From DATKSS01 sp035468355 (lineage in GTDB: Bacteria > Chloroflexota > Dormibacteria > Dormibacterales > Dormibacteraceae): DNA of 64,000 nt. The position numbers and the translations under genes were made by a program. The notes under the pieces are model-generated. The model searched no databases and was not told the origin of the DNA. It was given only the letters and a program-made list of their open reading frames with translations. Below are positions 1 through 10,560 of this stretch, one piece after another (the first letter of the stretch is position 1; the number at the start of each line of letters is the position of its first letter). The stretch spans positions 39,782 to 103,781 of the forward strand of contig DATITA010000079.1 of the NCBI GenBank assembly GCA_035468355.1. The letters run 5' to 3'.

Positions 1-1178
1 AGGTGGTCCAGGCAGATCTTCAATCCCTCGAGGATGTGTGCGCGCTCCTGCGCCTTGTCGAGGTCGAAACGGGTGCGCCGCAGGATCACGTCGCGGCGGT
101 GCTCGATGAACAGGTGAATCGCCTGCTTGAGGCTCAGGACCATCGGGCGGCCGTCGACGATCGCCAGCATGATCACACCGAACGTCTGCTGGAGCGTCGT
201 GTGCTTGTACAGGTTGTTGAGGACCGTGAACACGCGCGCTTCGCGCTTGAGTTCGATGACGATGCGCATGCCCTGGCGGTCACTCTCGTCGCGCAGGTCG
301 GCGATCCCCTCGAGCTTGCGATCCGACACCAGCTCGGCGATCTTCGCCACCAGCGTGGCCTTGTTGACCGCGTACGGCAGCTCGTCGATGATGATTCGTT
401 CACGCCCGTTGGCGGCCTGCTCGAACGTGTGGCGCGCGCGCACGATGATGCGGCCGTGGCCGGTGGCATAGGCCGCTTTGATGCCTGCGGTCCCCATCAC
501 GATTCCGCCCGTCGGAAAGTCGGGGCCCTTGATGAATGCGAGGAGGTCCTCGCCCGTCGCTTCGGGGTTGTCGATCAGGTGCTTCACTCCGCCGGCGACC
601 TCGCGCAGGTTGTGAGGCGGAATGTTGGTGGTCATACCAACCGCGATGCCGGTCGCGCCGTTGACCAGCAGGTTGGGGATGCGTGAGGGCAGCACGTCCG
701 GCTGCATCTCCGAGTTGTCGTAGTTGGGGACCATATCGACCGTCTGCTTCTCGATGTCCGCCATCAGCTCGCCGGTGATGGCCGAGAGCCGGGCCTCGGT
801 GTACCGCATCGCAGCCGGCGGATCGCCGTCGACGCTGCCGAAGTTGCCCTGACCGTCGATCAGCGGGTAGCGCAGGGAGAAGGGTTGAGCCATACGCACG
901 AGCGCGTCGTACACGGCCGAGTCGCCGTGTGGGTGATAGAGCTTGAGGACGTCGCCGACGAACGCGGCGCATTTGCGATAGCGGCTGCCCGAGGTCGCGC
1001 CGGCCTGGTGCATTGCGTAGAGGATGCGACGCTGCACAGGCTTGAGCCCGTCACGCACCTCGGGCAGGGCCCTGCTGATGATGACGGACATCGCGTACTC
1101 CATGTAGGAGGTCTGCATCTCCTCCTGGAGGTTGCGCGGGAGGACGGTCCCTATCGTGTCGTTCGGTTCGTCGGGCAA
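1..1178 (-). CDS. gyrA: DNA gyrase subunit A (N-terminal part, cut by window edge)
   Basis: GyrA is the breakage-reunion subunit that introduces negative supercoils together with GyrB. About 392 codons are visible on the minus strand, reading MPDEPNDTIGTVLPRNLQEE and then YAMSVIISRALPEVRDGLKP, a textbook GyrA start. The catalytic tyrosine is in AAMRYTEARLS (about residue 126). The quinolone-determining stretch HPHGDSAVYDALVRM has the sensitive-type Ser and Asp. I chose a TTG start at 1178 because an AGGAG motif sits 7 bases upstream, inside the last codons of fabF, and only 4 bases separate the fabF stop from this TTG. The C-terminal beta-propeller domain lies outside the window. It is the last visible gene of a gyrB-plsX-fabF-gyrA set. 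Confidence 0.95.
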   Translation of the reverse strand, partial: MPDEPNDTIGTVLPRNLQEEMQTSYMEYAMSVIISRALPEVRDGLKPVQRRILYAMHQAGATSGSRYRKCAAFVGDVLKLYHPHGDSAVYDALVRMAQPFSLRYPLIDGQGNFGSVDGDPPAAMRYTEARLSAITGELMADIEKQTVDMVPNYDNSEMQPDVLPSRIPNLLVNGATGIAVGMTTNIPPHNLREVAGGVKHLIDNPEATGEDLLAFIKGPDFPTGGIVMGTAGIKAAYATGHGRIIVRARHTFEQAANGRERIIIDELPYAVNKATLVAKIAELVSDRKLEGIADLRDESDRQGMRIVIELKREARVFTVLNNLYKHTTLQQTFGVIMLAIVDGRPMVLSLKQAIHLFIEHRRDVILRRTRFDLDKAQERAHILEGLKICLDH

Positions 1179-1182
1179 TGCG

Positions 1183-2430
1183 CTACTCCTGGAATTTGCC
1201 GAGCACCACGACGGCGTTGTGCCCGCCAAAGCCGAATCCGTTCGAGATGGCGATGCGCACGTCCTTTCGCCGAGCCTGGTTGGGCACGTAATCGAGGTCG
1301 CACGCAGGGTCGGGGTTCTCGTAGTTGATGGTCGGATGGATGATGCCCCGGTTGATGGTGAGCAGGGTGGCGATCGCCTCCACCGCACCGGCCGCCCCGA
1401 GCAGATGGCCGATCATCGACTTGGTGCTGCTGATCGCGACCTTGTAAGCCGATTCGCCCAGCGCGATTTTCAGCGCCTTCGTCTCGCCGGCGTCGTTCAA
1501 CTGAGTCGATGTGCCGTGCGCGTTGACGTAGTCGATGTCACCCGGCTCGATGCCCGCGTCGTGCATCGCGAGGGTGATCGCGCGGGCGGGGGCTTCTCCT
1601 GTCTCGTCCGGGGCGACCTGGTGAAACGCGTCACACGTCAACGCAAATCCGAGGACCTCGCCGTAGATGCGCGCTCCGCGGTTGATCGCGTGCTCACGCG
1701 ACTCCAACACGAGCGTGCCCGCTCCCTCTCCCGGCACGAAGCCGTCGCGGTCTCGGTCGAACGGCCGGCTCGCCTTCTCGGGCGCGTCGTTGCGGGTGGA
1801 CAGCGCGCGGATCGCGTTGAAGGAAGCGATCCCGACCTCGCAGAGCGAGGCTTCGGTCCCACCCGCGAGCATCACGTCGGCGTCTCCGTGCTGAATCATC
1901 CGCGTCGCGTCACCCAGCGTGTGGGTTGACGCGGCGCACGCCGTGGTGATCGTCGTGTTGGGGCCGCGCAGGTGGAAGGCCATCGCGACCGAAGCCGCCG
2001 CCATGTTGGGGATGATCATCGGCGCGTACAGCGGGTTCAAGCGGCCCTTGTTGGCGAAAGAGATCGCGCCTGACGTCATCTCGATGAATCCTCCGATGCC
2101 GGTCCCCATGTCGACGCCGACTCGGAAGTCGTCCTCTTTCGACAGGTCCAGGCCGGAGTCGGCAAGCGCCATCCCGGACGCGGCGACCGCCATCTGCGCG
2201 AAGCGCGCCATGCGCTGCGCCACTTTGCGGTCCATAAACTCCTGGGGATCGAACTTGGGCATCTCGCAGGCGAACTTGGTGGTGAGCCTCTCGGATGGGA
2301 ACAGTTCGATGTTGTGCGCAGTGCTGCGGCCCTCGATGAGACCGTCCCAGTACTCCTCCAGGTTCTTGCCGAGAGGGTTGACAGTTCCCATGCCGGTCAC
2401 GACTACTCGCGTGCGGCCGTTTTTGCTCAC
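1183..2430 (-). CDS. fabF: 3-oxoacyl-[acyl-carrier-protein] synthase II
   Basis: FabF condenses malonyl-ACP with acyl-ACP during fatty-acid elongation in the cytosol. The 415-residue protein has the full KAS II triad: nucleophile Cys165 in TTACAASTHTLGDA, His305 in NAHGTSTQ, and His342 in KSMIGHLLGAAG with Lys337. Length is normal for FabF (about 410). Its ATG overlaps the plsX stop by 4 bases, so the two are translationally coupled. It also supplies the Shine-Dalgarno sequence for gyrA. No acpP, fabD or fabG is adjacent, which is unusual, since FabF normally sits next to ACP. Confidence 0.96.
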   Translation of the reverse strand: MSKNGRTRVVVTGMGTVNPLGKNLEEYWDGLIEGRSTAHNIELFPSERLTTKFACEMPKFDPQEFMDRKVAQRMARFAQMAVAASGMALADSGLDLSKEDDFRVGVDMGTGIGGFIEMTSGAISFANKGRLNPLYAPMIIPNMAAASVAMAFHLRGPNTTITTACAASTHTLGDATRMIQHGDADVMLAGGTEASLCEVGIASFNAIRALSTRNDAPEKASRPFDRDRDGFVPGEGAGTLVLESREHAINRGARIYGEVLGFALTCDAFHQVAPDETGEAPARAITLAMHDAGIEPGDIDYVNAHGTSTQLNDAGETKALKIALGESAYKVAISSTKSMIGHLLGAAGAVEAIATLLTINRGIIHPTINYENPDPACDLDYVPNQARRKDVRIAISNGFGFGGHNAVVVLGKFQE

Positions 2431-3401
2431 TTTCCCACCTCAGCCCGAATCTTACCGACGAGCTGATTCTGCACCGCGTCGCGCGTGACGCGGATGGCGT
2501 TCTTGATCGCGAGCGAGTCCGAGCGGCCGTGCGCGACCACCGCCACGCCGTCGATCCCGAGCAGCGGCGCGCCGCCGAACTCCCGCCAGTCGATCCGCGA
2601 GCGAATCCGGCGCACACCGGGCCGGATCAGCATTCCGCCCAACTTGCCGAGCAGCGTCTTCGGGATCTCGTCCCGCAGCGTTCGGAAGAGGAAGTCGGCG
2701 GTCGCCTCGGCCATCTTGATCGCCACGTTGCCCACGAAGCCGTCGGCCACCACGACGTCGGCGCGACCGCTGTAGATGTCCTTCGGCTCGACGTTGCCGA
2801 TGAACCCGGGCAGCGTGTCGCGAAGCCGGCGCGACGTATCCTTCACGCGCTCGTCACCTTTCCCCTCCTCCTCGCCGTTGCTGAGGAGGCCCACGCGCGG
2901 GTTCTGCCTGCTCATCATCTCGCGCGCGTACACCGCGCCCATCGCAGCGAACTGGACCAGGTACTCAGGCTTGGAGTCGACGTTGGCGCCGACATCGAGG
3001 AAGTAGGCGAAGCCGTCCTGGGTCGGGACGATGGAGCCGAGGGCGGGCCGCTCCACTCCTTTGATACGGCCCTGGATGAACAGCGCGGCCGCCATGACCG
3101 CGCCGGAGTTGCCCGCCGACGTCCACCCGTCGGCGCGTCCCTCCTTGCACATCCGAGCGCAAACGCACATCGACGCGTCGGGCTTGGAGCGAACCGCCTG
3201 CGCCGGGTGCTCGTCCATGGCGATGACCTGCGTGCAGGGCACCAGCTGCAGACGAGGATGGTTCTCGAGCAGCGGTTGCACGGCTGCGGGAAGGCCGACC
3301 AGCGCGATGTCGATGCCGTATTCAGATGCCGCCTCTGACGCGCCGAGCACGACCTGTTCCGGCGCGTGGTCGCCGCCCATGGCGTCGACCGCAATTCGCA
3401 C
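2427..3401 (-). CDS. plsX: phosphate acyltransferase PlsX
   Basis: PlsX converts acyl-ACP plus phosphate to acyl-phosphate, the acyl donor for PlsY in phospholipid synthesis. The 324-residue protein begins MRIAVDAMGGDHAPEQVVLG, the near-invariant PlsX N-terminus, and has SAGNSGAVMAAALF and VVADGFVGNVAIKMAEA, both family signatures. Length is typical (320-340). It begins 9 bases after the gyrB stop and overlaps fabF by 4 bases, so it is probably co-transcribed with both gyrase genes. Confidence 0.95.
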   Translation of the reverse strand: MRIAVDAMGGDHAPEQVVLGASEAASEYGIDIALVGLPAAVQPLLENHPRLQLVPCTQVIAMDEHPAQAVRSKPDASMCVCARMCKEGRADGWTSAGNSGAVMAAALFIQGRIKGVERPALGSIVPTQDGFAYFLDVGANVDSKPEYLVQFAAMGAVYAREMMSRQNPRVGLLSNGEEEGKGDERVKDTSRRLRDTLPGFIGNVEPKDIYSGRADVVVADGFVGNVAIKMAEATADFLFRTLRDEIPKTLLGKLGGMLIRPGVRRIRSRIDWREFGGAPLLGIDGVAVVAHGRSDSLAIKNAIRVTRDAVQNQLVGKIRAEVGK

Positions 3402-3410
3402 GAGACCGCC

Positions 3411-5387
<1,977 letters not shown>

Positions 5388-5474
5388 CGGAGAATCGGCC
5401 CTCCCAGCGTGGAGAATTCGTAGGGGTCAACTGGGCAGAGGTTCAGGACTCCAATTCTACCGGATTTCGAATTC

Positions 5475-5494
5475 AAAAATGGCCCCGGGGGTCC
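5475..5494 (-). terminator. probable intrinsic terminator of the gcv operon
   Basis: On the minus strand, just after the gcvPB stop, a GC-only inverted repeat (GGACCCC / GGGGCC) is followed by ATTTTTG. The stem is short with a tight loop, so this is a plausible but weak intrinsic terminator separating gcvPB from the gyrB promoter region. Confidence 0.4.
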
Positions 5495-5497
5495 GCC

Positions 5498-6994
5498 TTA
5501 ACAGGGCTCCGGGATGGGCGGTTTCCACCTCAGCACCGGGTCCTCACTCAGGCCCTGGACGTACGAGTTGATCCGGCGGGCCGAGGCGACATCGTCCAGG
5601 CGTCCGACCGGGAGGTTCCGGGGTTCCTCGTGGAGGGCTTGGGGATTCGCGCGAGCCTCGGCCACGATCTCTTTGATCGCTTTGGCGAAGGCGTCGAGCG
5701 TGGCTTTGGTCTCCGTCTCGGTCGGCTCGACCATGATCGCCTCGGGCACCACCAGCGGGAAGTAGATCGTCGGCGCGTAGAAGTCGCGATCCAGCAGCGC
5801 TTTGGCGATGTCCAGGGCGCGCACTCCCTGGGGGGCGAGGTGGCGGGCGCTGGCCACGAACTCGTGCATGCACGGGCCCTCGTGAGGTATCTCCAGGTCG
5901 TCTTCCACCTGCTTGCGCAAGTAGTTGGCCGAGAGCACCGCGTCCTGCGAGGCCTGGGTCAGGCCATCACCGCCCATGGCGACGATGTAGGTGTACGCGC
6001 GCACGAGCATCCCGAAGTTGCCGTAGAAGCTGCGCACGCGGCCAATCGACTTGGGCCGCTTGAAGTCAAGCCTGAAGTGTCCGTCGGTGCGCTCAACGGT
6101 GGGCGCCGGCAGGAAGGGCACCAGGTCGGCCTTCACGCCGACGGGCCCGGCCCCCGGGCCGCCTCCTCCATGCGGGGTGGTGAAGGTCTTGTGCAGGTTC
6201 ATGTGCACGGCGTCGAAGCCCATGTCACCCGGCCGGCAGATGCCCATGAAGGCGTTCAGGTTGGCCCCGTCGTAGTAAAGCATGGCGCCGGCCGAGTGCA
6301 CGCGTTGCGCTATATCCAGTATCTCGCGCTCGAATAGGCCCAATGTGTTGGGGTTGGTCAGCATCAGAGCTGCGGTGCGCGGCGACAGCTTCGATTCCAG
6401 GTCCGCGAGGTGCAAGCGCCCATCGGACCCGGATTTGACCTCGACCACCTGGAAGCCGTTGAGAGCGGCGCTGGCCGGGTTGGTCCCGTGCGCGGAGTCG
6501 GGAACCAGCACCTCGGTCCGGGCCTCCCCCCGCGAACGCTGGTAGGCCTGGATCATGCGCAGGGCGGTCCATTCGCCGTGCGCGCCCGCTGCCGGCTGCA
6601 GCGTCACGCGGTCGACGCCGACGATCGCGCACAGCGCGCGTTCGAGGCGCCACATGAGCTCGAGCGCTCCCTGGACGGTCTCCTCGTCCTGGTACGGGTG
6701 AAGGCCGGCGAACCCCGGCAGGGCGGCGGCGGCCTCGTTGGCGACCGGGTTGTACTTCATGGTGCAGCTGCCGAGGGGGTAGAACTGCTCGCTGATCGAG
6801 TAGTTCAAGGACGCCATCCGGCTGTAGTGGCGCATGATCTCGGGCTCGCTGAGGCGCGGCAGGCCGGGGGGGCTGGCCCGCAGCAGGCCCGAGGGCAGAA
6901 CGTCTGCTGGGCCTGGCAAGGCGGGGTCAGCAACCGGCAGGCGCGGGGGCTGCGCGCCGGGCCGGCTGAGCTCGAAGCTGAGTGGTTCGCTCAT
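5498..6994 (-). CDS. gcvPB: glycine dehydrogenase (decarboxylating) subunit 2
   Basis: This is the PLP-binding half of the glycine cleavage P-protein, which decarboxylates glycine and passes the aminomethyl group to the lipoyl arm of GcvH. The 498-residue protein has the PLP lysine Lys269 in HMNLHKTFTTPHGGGGPG. It also has the conserved N-terminal SEPEIMRHYSRMASLNYSI and PLGSCTMKYNP. A split P-protein (PA plus PB) is normal in Gram-positives, Thermus and Chloroflexota. Its start overlaps the gcvPA stop by 4 bases. It is the last gene of the sigma-like-gcvT-gcvH-gcvPA-gcvPB set. Confidence 0.96.
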   Translation of the reverse strand: MSEPLSFELSRPGAQPPRLPVADPALPGPADVLPSGLLRASPPGLPRLSEPEIMRHYSRMASLNYSISEQFYPLGSCTMKYNPVANEAAAALPGFAGLHPYQDEETVQGALELMWRLERALCAIVGVDRVTLQPAAGAHGEWTALRMIQAYQRSRGEARTEVLVPDSAHGTNPASAALNGFQVVEVKSGSDGRLHLADLESKLSPRTAALMLTNPNTLGLFEREILDIAQRVHSAGAMLYYDGANLNAFMGICRPGDMGFDAVHMNLHKTFTTPHGGGGPGAGPVGVKADLVPFLPAPTVERTDGHFRLDFKRPKSIGRVRSFYGNFGMLVRAYTYIVAMGGDGLTQASQDAVLSANYLRKQVEDDLEIPHEGPCMHEFVASARHLAPQGVRALDIAKALLDRDFYAPTIYFPLVVPEAIMVEPTETETKATLDAFAKAIKEIVAEARANPQALHEEPRNLPVGRLDDVASARRINSYVQGLSEDPVLRWKPPIPEPC

Positions 6995-8283
6995 GACTCC
7001 AGGACCGCCAGCAGCTCGTCCATGGCGCCGGGGTCGTTGACCTCGGTGCAGGTGAACGTGACCACACCTTTGAGCTCGCGGAACCAGCGGTGTACGTCGA
7101 GCGGCCCGAGGATGCCCTTGCGAGCCAGCTTGCGGATCACGGCCGGCGCCTTGGGCACTCTGACCGGAAACTCATTGAGAAACTGGCGCTCCGGGAAGGC
7201 GAGCTCCCAGCCTGGCAGCGCGGCCAGGCGCTCGGCCAGCGCGTGGGCCCGCTTGAAGCTGACCTCAGCCACCTGCCGGAGGCCTTCCGGCCCCATGTAG
7301 GTCATGTACACGCTCGCCGCCAGGGCGCACAGCGAATGGTTGGTGCAGATGTTGGAGGTGGCCTTCTCGCGCCTTATGTGCTGCTCCCGCGCCGCCAATG
7401 CGAGCACGAAACCCCGGCGCCCGGCGGCGTCGTGCGCGGAGCCCACCAGCCGCCCGGGAAGACGCCGCACCAGCTGCCTGCGGCAGGCGATGAAACCGAC
7501 GTGCGGACCGCCGTAGCTCGGCTGGAGCCCCAGCTGTTGGCCTTCTCCGACGGCGATGTCGGCCCCGTACTCGCCGGGCGGCTTGAGGATGGCCAGGCTG
7601 ATCGGGTCGACGCAGGCGATGGCCAGCGCGCCCACCTGGTGGGCTACCTCGGTGAGCGCCTCGGCGTCGCTCAACAGGCCCAAGAAATCCGGTTGCTGGA
7701 AGATGACGGCCGCGGTCTTCGAGCTCGGCTCCGATCCCTTGCGGACCTTGATCCCCCGACCCTCGCTGAAGGCGCGAAGCACCTCGAGATATTCCGGGTG
7801 CAGGTAGCCGGCCACAAGGACCTCGGTTCGGTCGGTCTGGATGTGGGCCATCATGGCCGCCTCGGCCACCGCGGTCGCGCCGTCGTACAGGGAGGCGTTC
7901 GCGACGTCGAGCGCGGTCAGCTCGGCGATCATGGTCTGGAACTCGTAGATCGCCTGCAAGGTGCCCTGGCTGGCCTCTGGCTGGTAGGGCGTATAGGCGG
8001 TGTAGAACTCGGGCTTGGAGGTCACCGCGGCCACCGCGGCCGGGACGAAGCGACGGTAGACGCCGCCTCCGCGAAACGTCAGGCGGTCGGGGAAGACCCG
8101 GTTGCGGGCGGCCAGGGCGGTGATCTCGGCCATCGTCTCGAACTCGGACAGCCCGGCTGGCAGCTCGAGTTCTTTGATCCGCAGGGACCTCGGGATGTCG
8201 ACCAGCAGGTCGTCCATCGACTTCACGCCGATCGCCTCAAGCATCGCGGCCCGCTCTTCGGGGGAATGGACGAGGTAAGGCAC
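6991..8283 (-). CDS. gcvPA: glycine dehydrogenase (decarboxylating) subunit 1
   Basis: This is the partner of GcvPB in the split P-protein of the glycine cleavage system. The 430-residue protein starts MPYLVHSPEERAAMLEAIGV, typical of GcvPA. It contains YTPYQPEASQGTLQAIYEFQT and the ANASLYDGATAVAEAA segment used to recognise the family. It lacks the PLP lysine, as expected for subunit 1. It starts directly after the gcvH stop and overlaps gcvPB by 4 bases, which indicates coupled translation of the alpha2beta2 enzyme. Confidence 0.96.
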   Translation of the reverse strand: MPYLVHSPEERAAMLEAIGVKSMDDLLVDIPRSLRIKELELPAGLSEFETMAEITALAARNRVFPDRLTFRGGGVYRRFVPAAVAAVTSKPEFYTAYTPYQPEASQGTLQAIYEFQTMIAELTALDVANASLYDGATAVAEAAMMAHIQTDRTEVLVAGYLHPEYLEVLRAFSEGRGIKVRKGSEPSSKTAAVIFQQPDFLGLLSDAEALTEVAHQVGALAIACVDPISLAILKPPGEYGADIAVGEGQQLGLQPSYGGPHVGFIACRRQLVRRLPGRLVGSAHDAAGRRGFVLALAAREQHIRREKATSNICTNHSLCALAASVYMTYMGPEGLRQVAEVSFKRAHALAERLAALPGWELAFPERQFLNEFPVRVPKAPAVIRKLARKGILGPLDVHRWFRELKGVVTFTCTEVNDPGAMDELLAVLES

Positions 8284-8661
8284 CTAGTGCGCGGACGCCT
8301 CCGTGACCTTCTGGTAGCCGGCCTCATCGAGCAGGTCCGCCGGAAGCTCGCCGGTCAGCTCGAGCTTGAGGATCCAGCCCTCGCCATAGGGGTCCGAGTT
8401 GATGAGCTCAGGCTTGCCGGCAAGCTTCTCGTTCACTGCCGTGATGCGGCCCGCCACCGGCGAATACAGGTCGCTGGCGGCCTTGACCGACTCCACGACG
8501 CCGAAGCTCTCCCTCTCGGCGACCTTGCGGCCGGTGCTCGGGAGCTCCAGGAAGACGACGTCACCCAGCTGGGATTGCGCGAAGTCGGTGATGCCGACCG
8601 TCGCAGTTTTGCCGTCGACCGTAACCCACTCGTGCGACTTGGTGTACCGGCGGTCAGCCAT
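8284..8661 (-). CDS. gcvH: glycine cleavage system H protein
   Basis: GcvH is the lipoyl carrier that shuttles the aminomethyl group between P, T and L proteins. It has 125 residues, with the lipoylated Lys60 in GVVESVKAASDLYSPVAG and the N-terminal YTKSHEWVTVDG signature. The sequence between gcvT and gcvH is only 35 bases and holds a GGAGGAGAG Shine-Dalgarno region before the ATG. No L-protein (lpd) or lipoate ligase is nearby, so those must be encoded elsewhere. Confidence 0.96.
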   Translation of the reverse strand: MADRRYTKSHEWVTVDGKTATVGITDFAQSQLGDVVFLELPSTGRKVAERESFGVVESVKAASDLYSPVAGRITAVNEKLAGKPELINSDPYGEGWILKLELTGELPADLLDEAGYQKVTEASAH

Positions 8662-8696
8662 TCGACTCTCCTCCTCTTCGGTTCAGCCGCGTCTGC

Positions 8697-9800
8697 TCAG
8701 GACCTGGGGGTGACGGCCGAGCGCGCGGAGCCCCTGTAGAAGGGAAGCTTCACCACCTCGGCAGGGGCCTTCCGGCCACGCACGTCGACCTCGACCCTGT
8801 CTCCGACTCGCAATGATGCGGCTTCCACCAGGGCGAGCGCGATGGGATGGCCGAGGAAGAACGAATGGGTCCCGCTCGTCACAGCGCCGACCTGCTTGCC
8901 GCTGACCGTGACGGCGGCGCCGTGGCGCGGGATGTTGGCCGGGTCGGTCTTCAATCCGACCAGCGTTCGGCGCGGTCCCTCCTGTTTGACGCGCGCCAGC
9001 GCCGCCTTGCCGACGAAATCAGACTTCGCGAGCTTGACGGTCCAGCCGAGGCCGGCTTCATAAGGGTTGACCGACTCATCCATGTCATTTCCGTACAGCC
9101 GCAGCGCCGCCTCGAGCCGCGTCGCATCGCGGGCGCCGAGGCCGGCGGGCAAGACGCCGGCGCTCTTGCCCTTGGCCAGGATCGCGTCCCAGACGTCGCC
9201 GATCCTGTCGGACCGGACGAACATCTCGAAGCCGTCCTCCCCTGTGTAGCCCGTGCGCGAGATGAGCGCGTCGACGCCTGCGACGCGGCCGGGCTGAAAA
9301 CCGAAATACGGGATGCCGTCGGTGGCGGAGCTGCCATCCGGCAGCAGCTCGTGCGCACGCGGCCCCTGGAAGGCGATGAGAGCGAGGTCCAGGGTGTGGT
9401 CGTCTATCGAGACGTGGGCGTGCAGGTGCCCGCGCATCCATGCCGTGTCCTTGTCTCGGTTGGACGCGTTGACCACGACCAGGAAGCGTTCGGGCGTCTC
9501 GCGATACACGACCAGGTCGTCGACGACTCCGCCATCGTCCTTGCACATGAGGGTGTAGATGGCGTGACCCGGCTCGACGGCCGCGATGTCGTTGGTCAGC
9601 AGCTCCTGCAGGAAGGCCTCCGCCCTCTGGCCTTCGACGATCAACCTCCCCATGTGGGAAACGTCGAAGAGGCCGGCGGCCTCGCGGACCGCGAAGTGCT
9701 CTTCACGAATCGACGTGTATTGCTGCGGCATGTCCCAGCCGCCGAAGTCCACCATCCGCCCGCCGAGCGCAACGTGGCGGTCGTACAGCGGCGTGCGCAT
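8697..9800 (-). CDS. gcvT: glycine cleavage system T protein (aminomethyltransferase)
   Basis: GcvT transfers the methylene group from lipoyl-GcvH to tetrahydrofolate, releasing ammonia. From ATG at 9800 (MRTPLYDRHVALGGRMVDFG) the protein has 367 residues, the normal length. It shows the folate-binding signatures FDVSHMGRLIV, the catalytic Asp segment in MCKDDGGVVDDLVVYR, and SRTGYTGEDGFEMFV. An upstream extension of the reading frame lies antisense-like over the neighbouring gene and has no homology, so I reject it. Seven bases separate it from the sigma-like gene upstream. Confidence 0.95.
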   Translation of the reverse strand: MRTPLYDRHVALGGRMVDFGGWDMPQQYTSIREEHFAVREAAGLFDVSHMGRLIVEGQRAEAFLQELLTNDIAAVEPGHAIYTLMCKDDGGVVDDLVVYRETPERFLVVVNASNRDKDTAWMRGHLHAHVSIDDHTLDLALIAFQGPRAHELLPDGSSATDGIPYFGFQPGRVAGVDALISRTGYTGEDGFEMFVRSDRIGDVWDAILAKGKSAGVLPAGLGARDATRLEAALRLYGNDMDESVNPYEAGLGWTVKLAKSDFVGKAALARVKQEGPRRTLVGLKTDPANIPRHGAAVTVSGKQVGAVTSGTHSFFLGHPIALALVEAASLRVGDRVEVDVRGRKAPAEVVKLPFYRGSARSAVTPRS

Positions 9801-9807
9801 GGGCGCG

Positions 9808-10452
9808 CTAGGCGTCAAGTTCTGGGCGCTCGTCGGCGTCGAAATCGATGGTCGCGGGGTCGACGAAGGCGAGCAGCTCCGCATCGTGTCTGCCTCGGGC
9901 GTCGGCCACGACCTGCGCCACGTACAGCGTGCGGTCGACCGTCCATTCGAGCTTTTCCGCGATTTCGGACGTGACGGGTTCGCGCTGCAGCTCGCGGCGG
10001 AGCACGAGCTCGGCGCGTTCGTAATCCGTCGCCGCAGCCACGAGAAGGTGGGCATCGCGGACCGCGGCCGCCTCGGCCGCGATCGCGGACTCCATCTGCT
10101 CCAGCACCTTGCGTTCGGCGTAGACGGTAAAGCTCGTCTCGCCGCTGGTCGAGAAGCTGCGCACGGCTTCGAGCAATCCGATCGCGCCCTCCTGGACGAG
10201 GTCGAGGACGGACAGCCCTTGCTCGCCGCGCTCCGTGGCGAGGCGCATGACCATGGTCATGTTGGTGGCGACGAGGCGATCCTCGCTGGAGCGGTCTCCG
10301 AGCGCGGACCGGTGTAGCAAGCGTTCCTCGTCGGCGGGTTGCAGTGGGTCATGGCTGCGTGCCTGCCGGTGTAGCTCGCCCAGGAGGGCTTCGTCGCCGC
10401 CCATCGGAGGCAGCTGCCCGGACTGGTCTTCTCGGTTTGTATAGAGCCCCAT
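9808..10452 (-). CDS. sigma-70-like protein with regions 2-3 but no region 4
   Basis: The protein carries a sigma-70 region 2 signature: NMTMVMRLATERGEQGLSVLDLVQEGAIGLLEAVRSF is the counterpart of the core-binding and -10 recognition helices. It is followed by a region 3-like helix-turn-helix (REPVTSEIAEKLEWTVDRTLYVAQ). It ends after about 214 residues with an acidic tail and no region 4 (-35 binding) domain. I take ATG 10452 (MGLYTNREDQ) as start; another start at 10515 would add 21 low-complexity residues and cross the divergent promoter. It lies 7 bases before gcvT, so it is probably co-transcribed with the gcv genes. It may recognise -10-only promoters, or be a regulator that competes for core polymerase; neither role is proven. 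Confidence 0.75.
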   Translation of the reverse strand: MGLYTNREDQSGQLPPMGGDEALLGELHRQARSHDPLQPADEERLLHRSALGDRSSEDRLVATNMTMVMRLATERGEQGLSVLDLVQEGAIGLLEAVRSFSTSGETSFTVYAERKVLEQMESAIAAEAAAVRDAHLLVAAATDYERAELVLRRELQREPVTSEIAEKLEWTVDRTLYVAQVVADARGRHDAELLAFVDPATIDFDADERPELDA

Positions 10453-10507
10453 CCCACGCGATTCTACGCCCGGCCCAGGCGCGGTCCCGGGACCGCGGTG
10501 GACGGGA

Positions 10508-10523
10508 TGTTCCACGTTTTACA
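10508..10523. other. parS-like 16-mer
   Basis: TGTTCCACGTTTTACA matches the bacterial parS consensus TGTTTCACGTGAAACA at 12 of 16 positions, including the TGTT, CACGT and ACA blocks, but its dyad symmetry is imperfect. It lies in the divergent promoter region about 3.5 kb from parA and 10 kb from dnaA, where parS sites are expected. Confidence 0.3.
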
Positions 10524-10547
10524 TGGTCGTGGAAGCCTGCGGATTGC

Positions 10548-10553
10548 CATACT
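10548..10553 (+). promoter_or_regulatory. -10 element of nfeD, leaderless-type
   Basis: CATACT ends 7 bases before the ATG of nfeD and no Shine-Dalgarno sequence is present, so transcription probably starts at or next to the start codon. Confidence 0.5.
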
Positions 10554-10560
10554 CGGTGCC

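Noticed and set aside
7090..8739. 549-codon plus-strand frame opposite gcvPA and gcvH
   Set aside because: Antisense shadow of strongly conserved glycine cleavage genes; no recognisable domain.
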